Position numbers and translations under genes: made by a program. A stretch of 41,675 nt of DNA from a virus: the IMG/VR virus record IMGVR_UViG_3300037193_002810, positions 1 to 41,675 of that record. One strand, written 5' to 3'. Positions 29,487 through 38,119 of the stretch are shown piece by piece (within the stretch, counting starts at the first letter, position 1; each line of letters begins with the position of its first letter). The notes beneath the pieces were generated by a model, which had not been told where the DNA came from, did not search any database, and saw only the letters and a program-made list of their open reading frames with translations.

Positions 29487-29541
29487 CTCGACCGCCGTCC
29501 TCTCTTGGAATAGCTCGAGTAATTCCTACCGTACGAGTAGG

Positions 29542-30117
29542 TTACTGTCCGTCGTCTTCCTTGATCACGGTGTTCCTGCGCTCGTCGCGCAGCTGTTCGA
29601 GCCGGCGGATCACCGTCACCCGCGACCCGCCCGGGCGGTTGTGCTCCGCGTGCAGAGCCCGGTTCGCCCGCGCCGGCCCGTCCGTACCCCGCTCCGCCCA
29701 CTCGACCACCTCGTTGGCGCCGGTCGGCATCGGGTCGTCGCGGTACTCATCGGTGTCGACCTCGGAAATCGCCGGCCCGCCGCGCCCGTCCCGGTTGGCG
29801 TCACGACCGGTACTCGACGGTACCGACGCGCCGGTGTCCTTCGAGTACGGCACCGGCTCACCCGTGCCGTCGTTGTCCTGTTCGCCACGCTCGCGGGCCT
29901 CGGCCTGCCTGCGGTTCTCGATGTCGCCGGGCGAGAGCCAGACGCCTTCTTCGGCGTCGTACTCCGCACCTTCCATCGGTGGCTTGTGCAACGGCTCGCC
30001 GCTGCTGCCGGACCCGCCGGAGGCGTGGTCCTGGCGGGTCACGTCCGACGTCGGGTCGCCGGGGTGGGGCGGGTTGGTCCACGCGTCGGTGGCCTTCTCC
30101 TTGTTGTTCTTCGGCAT
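29542..30117 (-). CDS. Hydrophilic, disordered protein in the head module (191 aa)
   Basis: Very charged and Gly/Ser/Pro-rich throughout (MPKNNKEKATDAWTNPPHPG; QDNDGTGEPVPYSKDTG), with a short basic C-terminal helix (VTVIRRLEQLRDERRNTVIK). No hydrophobic core. Gene-free stretch 30118-30318 lies upstream of it and shows GC-rich inverted repeats but no open frame with a start. Confidence 0.65.
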   Translation of the reverse strand: MPKNNKEKATDAWTNPPHPGDPTSDVTRQDHASGGSGSSGEPLHKPPMEGAEYDAEEGVWLSPGDIENRRQAEARERGEQDNDGTGEPVPYSKDTGASVPSSTGRDANRDGRGGPAISEVDTDEYRDDPMPTGANEVVEWAERGTDGPARANRALHAEHNRPGGSRVTVIRRLEQLRDERRNTVIKEDDGQ

Positions 30118-30318
30118 GCTCTCCTCCTACAGAGTCTCGACTCGCGCTGCTGATACCCGATCCGTCCGCCAGTCACCTGCGCTACCGTGGATGGGCTGTT
30201 GGTCGGGCCGGGACGCCGGTCCTCCCGGGAAGCCGGGCAGCCTGCCGCGCCGCGGTTACGGCAGCCGCTCCCCGCGTGCGAGCGCGGCGATCGGGCAAGG
30301 ACGTAAGCCGACCAGCTA

Positions 30319-30843
30319 TCAGCTACCGAGGCCCGTCGGCAGGCGCTCCGGCTTGCCCTGGAAGCGCAGGCCCGTGAGGATCGCGAGCGCGCCGCCGTAC
30401 TTCGTGCCGGCCGCGCCGAGGTCGGGAATGTTGACCGAGAGCCAGCGGAAGCCGTCGCTCAGCTGGTCGTGGCGCACTTCGACGACGAAGATGTTCTGCT
30501 CTTCGGCGGTCGTGCCGGTGGCGTCGGTCGTCTCGCTCGCCGCCGCCTGCGTGATCCGGGTCCACGTCTCGTCGCCGTCGAGCGTGGTCTCCGACACCTT
30601 GAAGTACTCGGTGACCGTGTCCAAGTCCTGCGAGGTACCTCCGGACGCCGCCGAGTGCTCCTGCAAGTCGATCACGAGGTCGTCACCCGCCGTGCCGGCT
30701 CCCGCGAAGATCACGAAGGAACACGTGGTCGCGTTCTTCATGTCGATCCGGATGCCGGTGCTCGCGCCGCTGGACAAATCCTTCGGCATGATCACGGGGA
30801 TCACGTTGAAGATCGAGCCCAGTGCGCGTTCCTTGGTAGCCAT
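30319..30843 (-). CDS. Head structural protein, decoration candidate (174 aa)
   Basis: MATKERALGSIFNVIPVIMP, then STGIRIDMKNATTCSFVIFA and HSAASGGTSQDLDTVTEYFK, ending SVNIPDLGAAGTKYGGALAI. This family of beta-rich proteins follows the major capsid gene in many actinophages and is usually taken as a capsid-associated or decoration protein. Confidence 0.7.
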   Translation of the reverse strand: MATKERALGSIFNVIPVIMPKDLSSGASTGIRIDMKNATTCSFVIFAGAGTAGDDLVIDLQEHSAASGGTSQDLDTVTEYFKVSETTLDGDETWTRITQAAASETTDATGTTAEEQNIFVVEVRHDQLSDGFRWLSVNIPDLGAAGTKYGGALAILTGLRFQGKPERLPTGLGS

Positions 30844-30911
30844 CCGGCCACCTCACTTTCTGTTACGCCGCCGCAACCCGTAGAACGACGGCGGACAGGG
30901 TTGGTGCTGTC

Positions 30912-30989
30912 GTGCAGGTCAGGGAATCGAACCCTGCGGAGCCGTACCCGCGTGGAGCCGTGCCTACCCGGTGCGCCAGCACACCTGCG
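30912..30989 (-). ncRNA. tRNA-like element (acceptor stem and T-arm only)
   Basis: On the minus strand, GCAGGT (30988-30983) can pair with ACCTGC (30919-30914). Directly inside the 3' side is a perfect T-arm, CAGGG-TTCGATT-CCCTG, with the conserved TTCRANT loop. About 46 nt between them contain a D-loop-like GGGTA but give no 5+7+5 anticodon arm that I can fold. Either a degenerate tRNA, a tRNA mimic, or a tRNA 3' end used as an attachment core. It lies in the 157-nt gap between two head genes. Confidence 0.4.
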
Positions 30990-31000
30990 CCTCTATTTGA

Positions 31001-31207
31001 TCACTCGACAACGCCGACCGCGCGAGCGAGCTTCGCCGCGTAGTCGATCGCCTCCTGCTCGGTGTCGAACCACTCCGAGATCCGGTCATTGTCGCTCCCG
31101 GTCCCGCCTGCTCGAACAGCCCACTTGTCAGTCTCAGGCGAGAACACGACCAGCCGATCAAGAGAACTGTAGTTGCACCAGTTGCCCGACTTTGCCTTGA
31201 AGTACAA
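31001..31207 (-). CDS. Small protein after the capsid gene (68 aa)
   Basis: TTG start at 31207 with GGAG seven nt upstream; no ATG or GTG fits better. YFKAKSGNWCNYSSLDRLVV then WFDTEQEAIDYAAKLARAVG: small alpha/beta protein. Function unknown. Confidence 0.55.
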   Translation of the reverse strand: MYFKAKSGNWCNYSSLDRLVVFSPETDKWAVRAGGTGSDNDRISEWFDTEQEAIDYAAKLARAVGVVE

Positions 31208-31218
31208 GGAAATCTCCG

Positions 31219-32760
31219 TTACGCGTTACGGGTGGTTTCGAGCTCGACGAACGGCGAGAGAGTGTCGCCGCCGTTGGCCGGCGTGATCGCGCTGTTCAGC
31301 CACGGGCGCCCGTCGACCCGCGAGATGATTCGGAACGCGGTCTGGTCGTAGCCGAACCGGTAGTCGCCCGAGTCAGCCACCTGCATGACCTGGCGGTCAC
31401 CGATCAGGTAGTACCCGAGGTCGACGAACGAGATGTCACCCTGGGTGCCCAGCGTGCGCACCTTCTCCGACACGATCACGGGCCGACCGAGGATCGTCAG
31501 CGGCGCGCCGGCCACGATGTTCGAGATGAAGATCGGGCTGGAGTCGGCGGCCGCCAGCTTGAACAGCTGGGGGAGCGCGTTCGGCGACACAACCCAGACC
31601 GCCCGGTTCAGCGAGCCGGGCAACATCCGCGCGTACATGTTGAAGATGTCGGTGCTGGTGATCGTGTTGTTCGCGCCGTTGTTGCTGGTCTGGACCACCG
31701 TGGCGGCGTTACCCAGGAAGCCCAGCGGCTCGCCCGCACCCGATCCGCGGATGAAGGCCAGATCTTCGAAGAACGCGAGAGCCTCGGGCCACATGGACAT
31801 GATCAGCGCGTCGAACCCGGGCGCGTCGGCCAGCAGTTCGTTCGGGATGGCCGAGTAGCCGGTGAGCTTCTGCGCTTCGAGCAGAACGCTGGCGAACCGG
31901 GCCTGCGACTCGACCAGCTGTGCCGACTCTTCCGTCCAGTAGGCGATCATGCCGCCGTGCACTGAGCCGACGTTGGTCGAACTGTCGATCATCGGGATCT
32001 TCAGCTTCAGCGCCGACATCGGGATGACGCGCGCCCGGCCGCGCACCAGCGCCGTGTCCAGCGACAGCCGCAGAAGCTCCGCGCGGAACTGCTCGGGCAC
32101 GAGGAAGCCACCGTCGGCCGGGACCGTCCCGCTGTACGCGTCGCGGATCTGCTCGATCTTGCTCCGGTTGGCCCGGAACTGCTGGGGCACCTGCTGCGCG
32201 CGAGCGCCGGCCGCGATGAAGAACTCCGCCCGCGTGCCGACCTGGCCGTTGATCTGCGCGGCCGGCGCGTTCGGGTTCCATCCGATCGCCGACCGCAGCG
32301 ACGGATCGACGTCGCGCGGGTCGGCCGCCCGCAGCAACGGGTTGATGTTGGCCTCGGCCAGCTTCGCCAGCCCGCTGTCCGACCCGATGAGGTTCTGCAG
32401 GATTTTGAAGGCGTCGGCGTAGGCCTTGCCGTCGATCGCCTGCGGCGCCGCCTGGTCGGCGGTCACCTTCATCGTCCCGTCGAGCACCTCGCGGTTGTGG
32501 CCCGGGTTGGCCTTCGCGTAGGCCTCCGCGTAGCGCTGACCGAACCGCGCCGCGGCGGCCGGGTTGGCGAAGACACGCTTCGCGTTCTGCGGGTCCGAGA
32601 TGAAGGTGCGCAGGCCTTCTTCGTTGTCGGGCATGGTCAGCGAGTCGATGACCGCGGTGTCTCCGCCGTCCATGCGCGGCGACATGAGCGACTTGACGTC
32701 GACGCCGAGGTGGGCGGCGACCGCGAGGGCGTCACGCTCCCGGGGAGTGCTCTTGAACAA
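31219..32760 (-). CDS. Major capsid protein, HK97 fold (513 aa)
   Basis: N-terminal about 200 residues form the scaffolding-like delta region, which the prohead protease should remove. From about 210 the HK97 core follows: TVPADGGFLVPEQFRAELLR, WTEESAQLVESQARFASVLL, KLTGYSAIPNELLADAPGFD, and RGSGAGEPLGFLG. The C-terminal P-domain has FVDLGYYLIGDRQVMQV. TTG start with GGAG nine nt upstream. Order portal, protease, capsid is canonical. Confidence 0.9.
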   Translation of the reverse strand: MFKSTPRERDALAVAAHLGVDVKSLMSPRMDGGDTAVIDSLTMPDNEEGLRTFISDPQNAKRVFANPAAAARFGQRYAEAYAKANPGHNREVLDGTMKVTADQAAPQAIDGKAYADAFKILQNLIGSDSGLAKLAEANINPLLRAADPRDVDPSLRSAIGWNPNAPAAQINGQVGTRAEFFIAAGARAQQVPQQFRANRSKIEQIRDAYSGTVPADGGFLVPEQFRAELLRLSLDTALVRGRARVIPMSALKLKIPMIDSSTNVGSVHGGMIAYWTEESAQLVESQARFASVLLEAQKLTGYSAIPNELLADAPGFDALIMSMWPEALAFFEDLAFIRGSGAGEPLGFLGNAATVVQTSNNGANNTITSTDIFNMYARMLPGSLNRAVWVVSPNALPQLFKLAAADSSPIFISNIVAGAPLTILGRPVIVSEKVRTLGTQGDISFVDLGYYLIGDRQVMQVADSGDYRFGYDQTAFRIISRVDGRPWLNSAITPANGGDTLSPFVELETTRNA

Positions 32761-32784
32761 GGGGATCGTCTCCTTTCGGGAGCG

Positions 32785-33768
32785 TTACCAGCCGATCGGC
32801 AGCGTGCCGTCGGAAGTCTGTTTTGCGTCGATTTCGCGACGGCATGCCGGGCACGTCGCTTCGTCGTCGCTGGTGGCCTGCCCGCCGGTGGCGCCGCACC
32901 GGTTCTGCTGCCAGAACGCCCCGTTGCGCGCGTGCACGTACTCGACGCGCCGCGCCGGCGGCGGGGCGGCGATCACCGCGGCGTCGCGCTGGGCCAGCAC
33001 CAGCCGGTGACCAGCAGCGATGCTCGACTGCTGGTACTTATCCACAGGGTTATCCACAGCTGTGGATGACGGGTCGTCGGCCGGCGGTGCGTCGCCCTCG
33101 GGCGCGCCCGCGACGCGGTCAGCCAACCCGGCCGACACCGCCTCGGCGGCGGTGTACCACCGGCCCTCGCCGCCGTTGTTCTCCATGACGGCGCGCCACT
33201 CGGCCGCCGTGCCGCCGGCCCTGGCCGCGTAGAGGTCGGCGATCGAGTCCGACACCTGCGTGAGCAAGCCAGCCATCGTCGTGTGGTCGAGCGCGTTTCC
33301 CCAGGTCATGCCGATGGCGTCGTGCACCATCATCATCGACCCGGGGTTCATGATGATCTCGTCGGCCGCCTGCACGATGAACGACGCCGCCGACGCGGCC
33401 AGGCCGTCGACGAAGGCGGTCACCCGGGCCGGGTGCTGCACCAGCGAGTTGTAGATCGCCACGCCGTCGAACACCGACCCGCCCGGGCTGTTCACGTGGA
33501 GCTCGATCTCCGGCGTGTCGACGGCGCGCAGCGCCTGCACGAACTCGGCCGCCGACGCCCCCCACCCGCCGATCTCCTCGTAGATGTCGATGCGGGTCGC
33601 GGCGTTGCTCGGCTGCCCGTTCGGAGCGATGCCGGCTGCGATGGCGGTGATGCGGTACCACTGACGTGCACCGGGGGAAGGCCTGGCCGTTTCGGCATTT
33701 CGGACATTTTCGACCGGACGAGCGACGGTGAGCGTCATCGTGATCGGGCCGGAGCGTCGCTTACCCAT
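32785..33768 (-). CDS. Head maturation protease, ClpP-type, with C-terminal zinc ribbon (327 aa)
   Basis: S14-family prohead protease. Substrate loop HVNSPGGSVFDG (91-102), catalytic Ser126 in FVDGLAASAAS, His149 in MMMVHDAIG. Domain about 35-235. The tail adds a Pro/Asp linker and CGATGGQATSDDEATCPAC, a zinc-ribbon-like end. ATG at 33768 overlaps the portal stop. It cuts the capsid delta region during head assembly. Two perfect DnaA boxes lie in the linker-coding part (33038-33058). Confidence 0.9.
   Translation of the reverse strand: MGKRRSGPITMTLTVARPVENVRNAETARPSPGARQWYRITAIAAGIAPNGQPSNAATRIDIYEEIGGWGASAAEFVQALRAVDTPEIELHVNSPGGSVFDGVAIYNSLVQHPARVTAFVDGLAASAASFIVQAADEIIMNPGSMMMVHDAIGMTWGNALDHTTMAGLLTQVSDSIADLYAARAGGTAAEWRAVMENNGGEGRWYTAAEAVSAGLADRVAGAPEGDAPPADDPSSTAVDNPVDKYQQSSIAAGHRLVLAQRDAAVIAAPPPARRVEYVHARNGAFWQQNRCGATGGQATSDDEATCPACRREIDAKQTSDGTLPIGW
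33038..33069. promoter_or_regulatory. DnaA box cluster inside the protease gene
   Basis: Two perfect plus-strand DnaA boxes, TTATCCACA at 33038-33046 and 33050-33058, followed after GC by TGTGGATGA (33061-33069), the complement of TCATCCACA with one mismatch. Three boxes in 32 bp form a plausible binding site for host DnaA. Confidence 0.7.
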
Positions 33769-35971
33769 CGTTGGCCTCATTCTCCCAGCGTGCGACGGGG
33801 AATCCCCGGCACCGCTCCCTGCCCAGACAGAAAAGGTACCCGCCGGTACCACCGTAGGCGAGCAACATCGCTTCGAGCGTCGGCAGCCGCTGGCCGTTGA
33901 TCTTCTTGCACGGGTCGCAGGTGTTCCCGTCGAGCACCTCGGACGCGTACCAGTTGGTGACCGGGGCGGCGGCGAGGGTCGCGATGCGGGCACGGTTCTG
34001 GGCGCGCGTGAGCAACCCGCCCAACCGTGTCCGCAAGCTCGACGTCCCTGGGTTGTCGCGCATCCACGCCGCCACGCGGTCACGCACCTCGCCGCCGCTC
34101 CGGCCCGAGCCGAACCAGCGCATCATCTCGTTGCCGATCGCCTGCGCGAGCCCGGACGCGAGCAGGGCGGCGGCCGCCTCGGCAACCTGCTGGAACGCGC
34201 CGGCCGCTTGCAGGCGGTCGGAGGCGACCGCGAACACCTTCGTGTCGAGGTCAGCCGGGAGCACGGGGGAGATCTTCACGCCGGCGGCGGCCGCCTCCTG
34301 CACGACCCGCCCGGCCGCCCGCTCCGCGATGTCGACCATCGCTTCGAGCAGCACCTCAGTCGGGCCGGTGAGATCGAAGGCGGCGATGTGCGTCAGCGCG
34401 GCGAGCATCGCCGGGTGGCTCTCCTCGATGGCCCGCTGGCCGGCGTCGAGCAGCGCCTCCACCTGGTCGGGCACGACATCCGACGTCCATGTCCGTTCGA
34501 GCTTGTCCAGCGCGCGCGTCCAGTCATCCTGGATCCGCTGGGCTTCCGGCGGCACCTCGGCCGTGAGTCCGAGTTCGCTCTCCCACCAGCCGATCGCGTC
34601 GACGAAGTTCCGTTCGATCATCGCTTCGATTGCCCGTTGGCCGGTTGCTGTGTCGGTCGGCGGAAGGGCGGCGGGCTGAGGGCGGCCGGTGACGCTGACC
34701 TGCTTCGGCTCAGGCGGCGCGGTCCACGACATCGCGGGCAGGCCGGCGGCGTCGAGCGCTTCGGCGCTGTCGAACCCGGCCTGCACCAGCTGCGTGACGC
34801 CCTGAGCGCGGGTCAGAAACACCTTCGCCGCCGACTCCTGGTCGCCCTGTACCGGCGAGACGTAGGCGAAGGTGAGCCGGCGGCCGCCGGCCGCGCCGGC
34901 CATCGTGCCGAACATCGGGACGATGCGGTGGTTGAGGACGGCTTTGAAGCGGTCGAGCCGCGGCACTGAGAGCCACTGGGCGAAGAAGTCATCGCTCGCT
35001 TCGGCGGTGGCCCGGTTGACGTCGTCGACGATGCCCTGCGCGAATTTCGGAAACCCGAAAGCCTCTCGGATCTTGTCGCCGGTCAGCGTCGACAACGACG
35101 TGAACTCCATGTCACGCTGCGAGAAGTTCCGGTCGACCCATTTACCACGCTCGATGATCGCCACGCGGTGCGCGTTCCCGACGCCCTGGTGCAACTCGCG
35201 CCAGCGGGTCACGAACTGCTCGTAATCGGTGTCACCCATCGGCTCGTCGAACTGGATGATCCCGCCCGGGATGGCCGAATTCTTGAAGAACTGCGCATTC
35301 CACTCGGCAGCCTGGCGGGCACCGGCGAGATCGGGCGCCAGCGACCCGAGCGGACCCAGCCCGCGGTATGGGTCGGACGGATCGGGCATCATCGGCTGCA
35401 CGACCTCGTCGTGCTTGAGCGGCACCTGCTCGCCGTCCGGCCCGGTGTAGATCCACCCGAGCAGGTACTTTTCGCGCGAGGTGACCGGCATCATGCACGC
35501 CGGACTGACGGGCCAGAGCTCGACGGGGACACCGAGCAGCTTGACGACGACCCAGAACGACTCGCCGGTGAGATCGATGTGCTGCTGCGACGCTTCGCGG
35601 AACAGCTGTCCGTAATGGAACGGGTTGGGCGAACTCCACAGGTTGAGCATCGGGTGTTCGGTGACCGCGGCCGCCCCCTGCTCGCCGCAGAGTTCGCACT
35701 TCTGCCCGAGCGACGGAAGGTGAAGGTGCCACTGGTGTCGGTCGGCGGCCGTCGCTTCGGCCAGGCGCCGGATCACGCCGTACAGCGTGCCGACGCTGCT
35801 CATCTGGTCGATTTCGTTACCGCGGTCCCGGCCGTCCCGGCGGAGCATGAGCGACGCGCCGCCGGCCACCGCTTTCCCGACGTACGGCACCGGCGAGCCC
35901 TGGTTGACGACCGCGACACCGGCGCCGCTCGACCTCAGGGCCAGCAGCGCACGCGTGATCGGGTCAGCCAC
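33761..35971 (-). CDS. Portal protein fused to MuF-type head morphogenesis domain (736 aa)
   Basis: Residues about 10-420 form an HK97/SPP1-type portal (MLNLWSSPNPFHYGQLFREA, FWVVVKLLGVPVELWPVSPA, DEVVQPMMPDPSDPYRGLGP, AQFFKNSAIPGGIIQFDEPM). A Pro/Thr linker follows. About 455-736 is a MuF-like domain (NWYASEVLDGNTCDPCKKIN, then FCLGRERCRGFPVARW), which often has Cys pairs and is injected or lines the head. The GTG at 35971, with GGTGG five nt upstream, is preferred to GTG 35980. Confidence 0.88.
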   Translation of the reverse strand: MADPITRALLALRSSGAGVAVVNQGSPVPYVGKAVAGGASLMLRRDGRDRGNEIDQMSSVGTLYGVIRRLAEATAADRHQWHLHLPSLGQKCELCGEQGAAAVTEHPMLNLWSSPNPFHYGQLFREASQQHIDLTGESFWVVVKLLGVPVELWPVSPACMMPVTSREKYLLGWIYTGPDGEQVPLKHDEVVQPMMPDPSDPYRGLGPLGSLAPDLAGARQAAEWNAQFFKNSAIPGGIIQFDEPMGDTDYEQFVTRWRELHQGVGNAHRVAIIERGKWVDRNFSQRDMEFTSLSTLTGDKIREAFGFPKFAQGIVDDVNRATAEASDDFFAQWLSVPRLDRFKAVLNHRIVPMFGTMAGAAGGRRLTFAYVSPVQGDQESAAKVFLTRAQGVTQLVQAGFDSAEALDAAGLPAMSWTAPPEPKQVSVTGRPQPAALPPTDTATGQRAIEAMIERNFVDAIGWWESELGLTAEVPPEAQRIQDDWTRALDKLERTWTSDVVPDQVEALLDAGQRAIEESHPAMLAALTHIAAFDLTGPTEVLLEAMVDIAERAAGRVVQEAAAAGVKISPVLPADLDTKVFAVASDRLQAAGAFQQVAEAAAALLASGLAQAIGNEMMRWFGSGRSGGEVRDRVAAWMRDNPGTSSLRTRLGGLLTRAQNRARIATLAAAPVTNWYASEVLDGNTCDPCKKINGQRLPTLEAMLLAYGGTGGYLFCLGRERCRGFPVARWENEANDG

Positions 35972-36086
35972 GGGAACCACCGTACAGCCGCGCGACCAGC
36001 AACAACACTGGCCCGGCCGCCCAGAACGCCGCCGCCGTCCCCCACGTCAGGTACGACGCGACGACGGGACACCCCAGACCAGCCAC
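35964..36086 (-). CDS. Tiny membrane peptide before the portal (40 aa)
   Basis: Possible GTG start at 36086 (GTG GCT GGT); it overlaps the gene before by 40 nt and the portal start by 8 nt. LTWGTAAAFWAAGPVLLLVA is a membrane helix. The coding assignment is weak; it rests on the coupled stop and hydrophobic helix. Confidence 0.4.
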   Translation of the reverse strand: MAGLGCPVVASYLTWGTAAAFWAAGPVLLLVARLYGGSRG

Positions 36087-36328
36087 TCCCAGAATGTCAC
36101 CGCGTGCTCGGCCAACCAGGAGAGCGACGTCACGCAGCAGCGCCAGCACCACCACGCCGGCCGCCGCACCGCGCGCCAGAGCATAACGGCGACGGATGGC
36201 CCATCGCGCAGCCCACAGACCTCGCGGACGACGAACAGCAGCACCGCCAGCGAGACCGCCAGCAGCAAGAGAATCCACACTGACGGGTCGGACGCCTGCG
36301 CTACCGCCATGTCGAGGTCGCCAGTCAC
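36047..36328 (-). CDS. Small membrane protein next to the terminase (93 aa)
   Basis: GTG start in a GTGA overlap with the terminase stop. N-terminal helix SVWILLLLAVSLAVLLFVV (about 16-34), then a Trp-rich, basic stretch (AVRRPAWWCWRCCVTSLSWL). Perhaps two membrane segments. Role unknown. Confidence 0.6.
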   Translation of the reverse strand: MTGDLDMAVAQASDPSVWILLLLAVSLAVLLFVVREVCGLRDGPSVAVMLWRAVRRPAWWCWRCCVTSLSWLAEHAVTFWEWLVWGVPSSRRT

Positions 36329-37800
36329 CCCACGCCCCTAACGCCGCCACGATGCCGGGCAGAACGCGCCATCGCGATATAGCGGGCTGCGTCCATACCA
36401 TGGTCATTGTCCTTCAAGGGAGCTTCCTTGATCAGCTTTCCGGCGCCAGTGTCCCACACGTAGCTCGGAAACTCCTCAACCGTTTGGCACGGTTTCTTGA
36501 CATCGGCCAGAGTCTGATCTATCGGGTGGCGCAAAGAGTCGCGCATCACAAACATCCGCTTGTCGCGCAGGCGCACCTGCACCTCCTGGATGCCGTCGAG
36601 CACCTCCTTCCGGGCCGACGTCGTCTGCAGCCCCGTGTCGCGCACCCAGACCGCCCGGCCTTCGGCGTCGTGGTCGGCGATGACGTTCGAGGGCTTCGGC
36701 TCACGCCACTCGCGCAGGCGTGGCGGCACCTTCGGCGAGCCGTCCGGCCACCGCGGTCCCCGCTGGTCGGGTACCCAGTCGGCCGGCGGCCCGCTGACGT
36801 CGTCCATCACCAGTCGACACATCTCGTCGACCGGCGTGCCGGTGAGGTAGTGCTCCGCGTAGAGCACAAGCTCTCCGTCGGGCTTCTCGGCCCACCGCTG
36901 CACGACCATCGGGTTGCGGTACCCGAAGTCGATCGCCCAGAAGCGAGCCCAGTTCCACGGGATGCCGTGCTGATCGATGACATGCTCCATCCAGCGGGCC
37001 GGCTTCTCCGGCCGCTGGATGAGGTGGATGGCCGGATTCCACTGCTCGTAGATCGCGCCTTCGGCGGCGACCCACAGTCCCAGCCGCAGGCGCTGGTACC
37101 GGACACCGGTGAGGGCGTCGAGCTTCGCGATGTACTCCGCACCGGCGGGGGTGACCTTGTACTCGATGAGCTCGACGCCGTCGGTTCCGACGGTGCGGAT
37201 CTCGTCGAAATAGAGCGGGTTCTCTTCATGGGTCGACTGGTAGTACCTGGTCTGGCCGCGGTCGCAACGCACCTTCAGCCAGTGCGTCGGCTCCTGCGGA
37301 TTGCAGTCGGCGAGTAGCTGTTGGTACGGCATCACGCCGTTGCGCAGACGCGTGGTGCACTTCTCCCACTCGTCTTCGACGAACTCGTTTGCCTCCTGGA
37401 TATAGATCACGTCGTATTCGCTCGACATGACCTTCATCGGGTTGTCCATCCCGCCTACCGCGATAAACGACCCGTTCGCGAAGATGTAGCCAGGCGGTTG
37501 GCGCTTGCTGCCACCGAAGTACTTGACTGCACCGGTCTCCAGCGCCTCCTTGACCACCCACTGTTCCCACGTCACCAGGCCGGTCGCGGCGAGCGAGACG
37601 TTGGTCTTGCGGAGCATGAGCCCCTTCATGCCGGGATACTTCACGGCGAGGGCGAAGAGCTTCTCTAGCAGCCCGCGACTCTTGCCCGTCCCGGCCGGGC
37701 CGGCGATGAGGATCTCGGGCGACTTGTCACTGAAGACAGCCTTGACCGTGCCACGACCGCGAAAGCGGTGCTGGACACGGTCAAGGGTTGTGGTGCTCAC
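36325..37800 (-). CDS. Terminase large subunit
   Basis: 491 aa. ATPase domain with Walker A GPAGTGKS (34-41), Walker B DVIYIQEANE (130-139) and the coupling region LLADCNPQEPTHW. Nuclease domain with FWAIDFGYRNP (first Asp), VIADHDAEG (second) and NDHGMDAARY (third), an RNase H-like fold that cuts DNA at headful or cos sites. GTG start at 37800 in a GTGA overlap with the gene before. Translocates DNA into the prohead through the portal. Confidence 0.93.
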   Translation of the reverse strand: MSTTTLDRVQHRFRGRGTVKAVFSDKSPEILIAGPAGTGKSRGLLEKLFALAVKYPGMKGLMLRKTNVSLAATGLVTWEQWVVKEALETGAVKYFGGSKRQPPGYIFANGSFIAVGGMDNPMKVMSSEYDVIYIQEANEFVEDEWEKCTTRLRNGVMPYQQLLADCNPQEPTHWLKVRCDRGQTRYYQSTHEENPLYFDEIRTVGTDGVELIEYKVTPAGAEYIAKLDALTGVRYQRLRLGLWVAAEGAIYEQWNPAIHLIQRPEKPARWMEHVIDQHGIPWNWARFWAIDFGYRNPMVVQRWAEKPDGELVLYAEHYLTGTPVDEMCRLVMDDVSGPPADWVPDQRGPRWPDGSPKVPPRLREWREPKPSNVIADHDAEGRAVWVRDTGLQTTSARKEVLDGIQEVQVRLRDKRMFVMRDSLRHPIDQTLADVKKPCQTVEEFPSYVWDTGAGKLIKEAPLKDNDHGMDAARYIAMARSARHRGGVRGVG

Positions 37801-37994
37801 GGATTCGAGAATCTCACAGTGATCACGATCGGCTGAACCGTCGCACGCTTCGTCGTCGGACGCACGACGAACCCGTCCCGGAAACGCGACACACGGTACT
37901 TGCGCCCGGTCTGCGACCCCCACGTACGCGCGTCAGCGACGGCGTAGCGCCAGAACCGGTACACCCGCGCACGGTAGTTCGGCTTGAAGCTCAT
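37797..37994 (-). CDS. Small basic protein before the terminase (65 aa)
   Basis: MSFKPNYRARVYRFWRYAVA then DARTWGSQTGRKYRVSRFRD and FVVRPTTKRATVQPIVITVR. Beta-rich and basic, likely nucleic-acid or protein binding. ATGA overlap with the proline-rich gene before and GTGA with the terminase. Confidence 0.65.
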   Translation of the reverse strand: MSFKPNYRARVYRFWRYAVADARTWGSQTGRKYRVSRFRDGFVVRPTTKRATVQPIVITVRFSNP

Positions 37995-38119
37995 TTCTGC
38001 GGTCCATGCGGCGAGCCGGGGCGCGGTGTGTTGGCTGGGCGGGTCGGACCCTGCGGCGGTTGTCCGGGCTTCTTCGGCTGCTCGGTCGGCACGGGCTTGC
38101 TCGGTGGTGGCTTAGCCAT
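37991..38119 (-). CDS. Tiny proline-rich basic protein (42 aa)
   Basis: MAKPPPSKPVPTEQPKKPGQ followed by PPQGPTRPANTPRPGSPHGP. Fully disordered. Start overlaps the stop before it (TAATG). It is a sibling in composition of the next upstream gene and of the 35-aa gene at 5995. Confidence 0.55.
   Translation of the reverse strand: MAKPPPSKPVPTEQPKKPGQPPQGPTRPANTPRPGSPHGPQK

Noticed and set aside
29483-29541. Short Tyr/Ser/Arg-rich peptide (about 20 aa) between two head genes
   Set aside because: No valid start codon in its frame apart from those inside the upstream gene, and too short to support.
30118-30318. Second tRNA in the gap before the disordered head protein
   Set aside because: A GAGTCGAGACTC hairpin looks a little like a T-arm, but no acceptor stem or anticodon arm can be formed.
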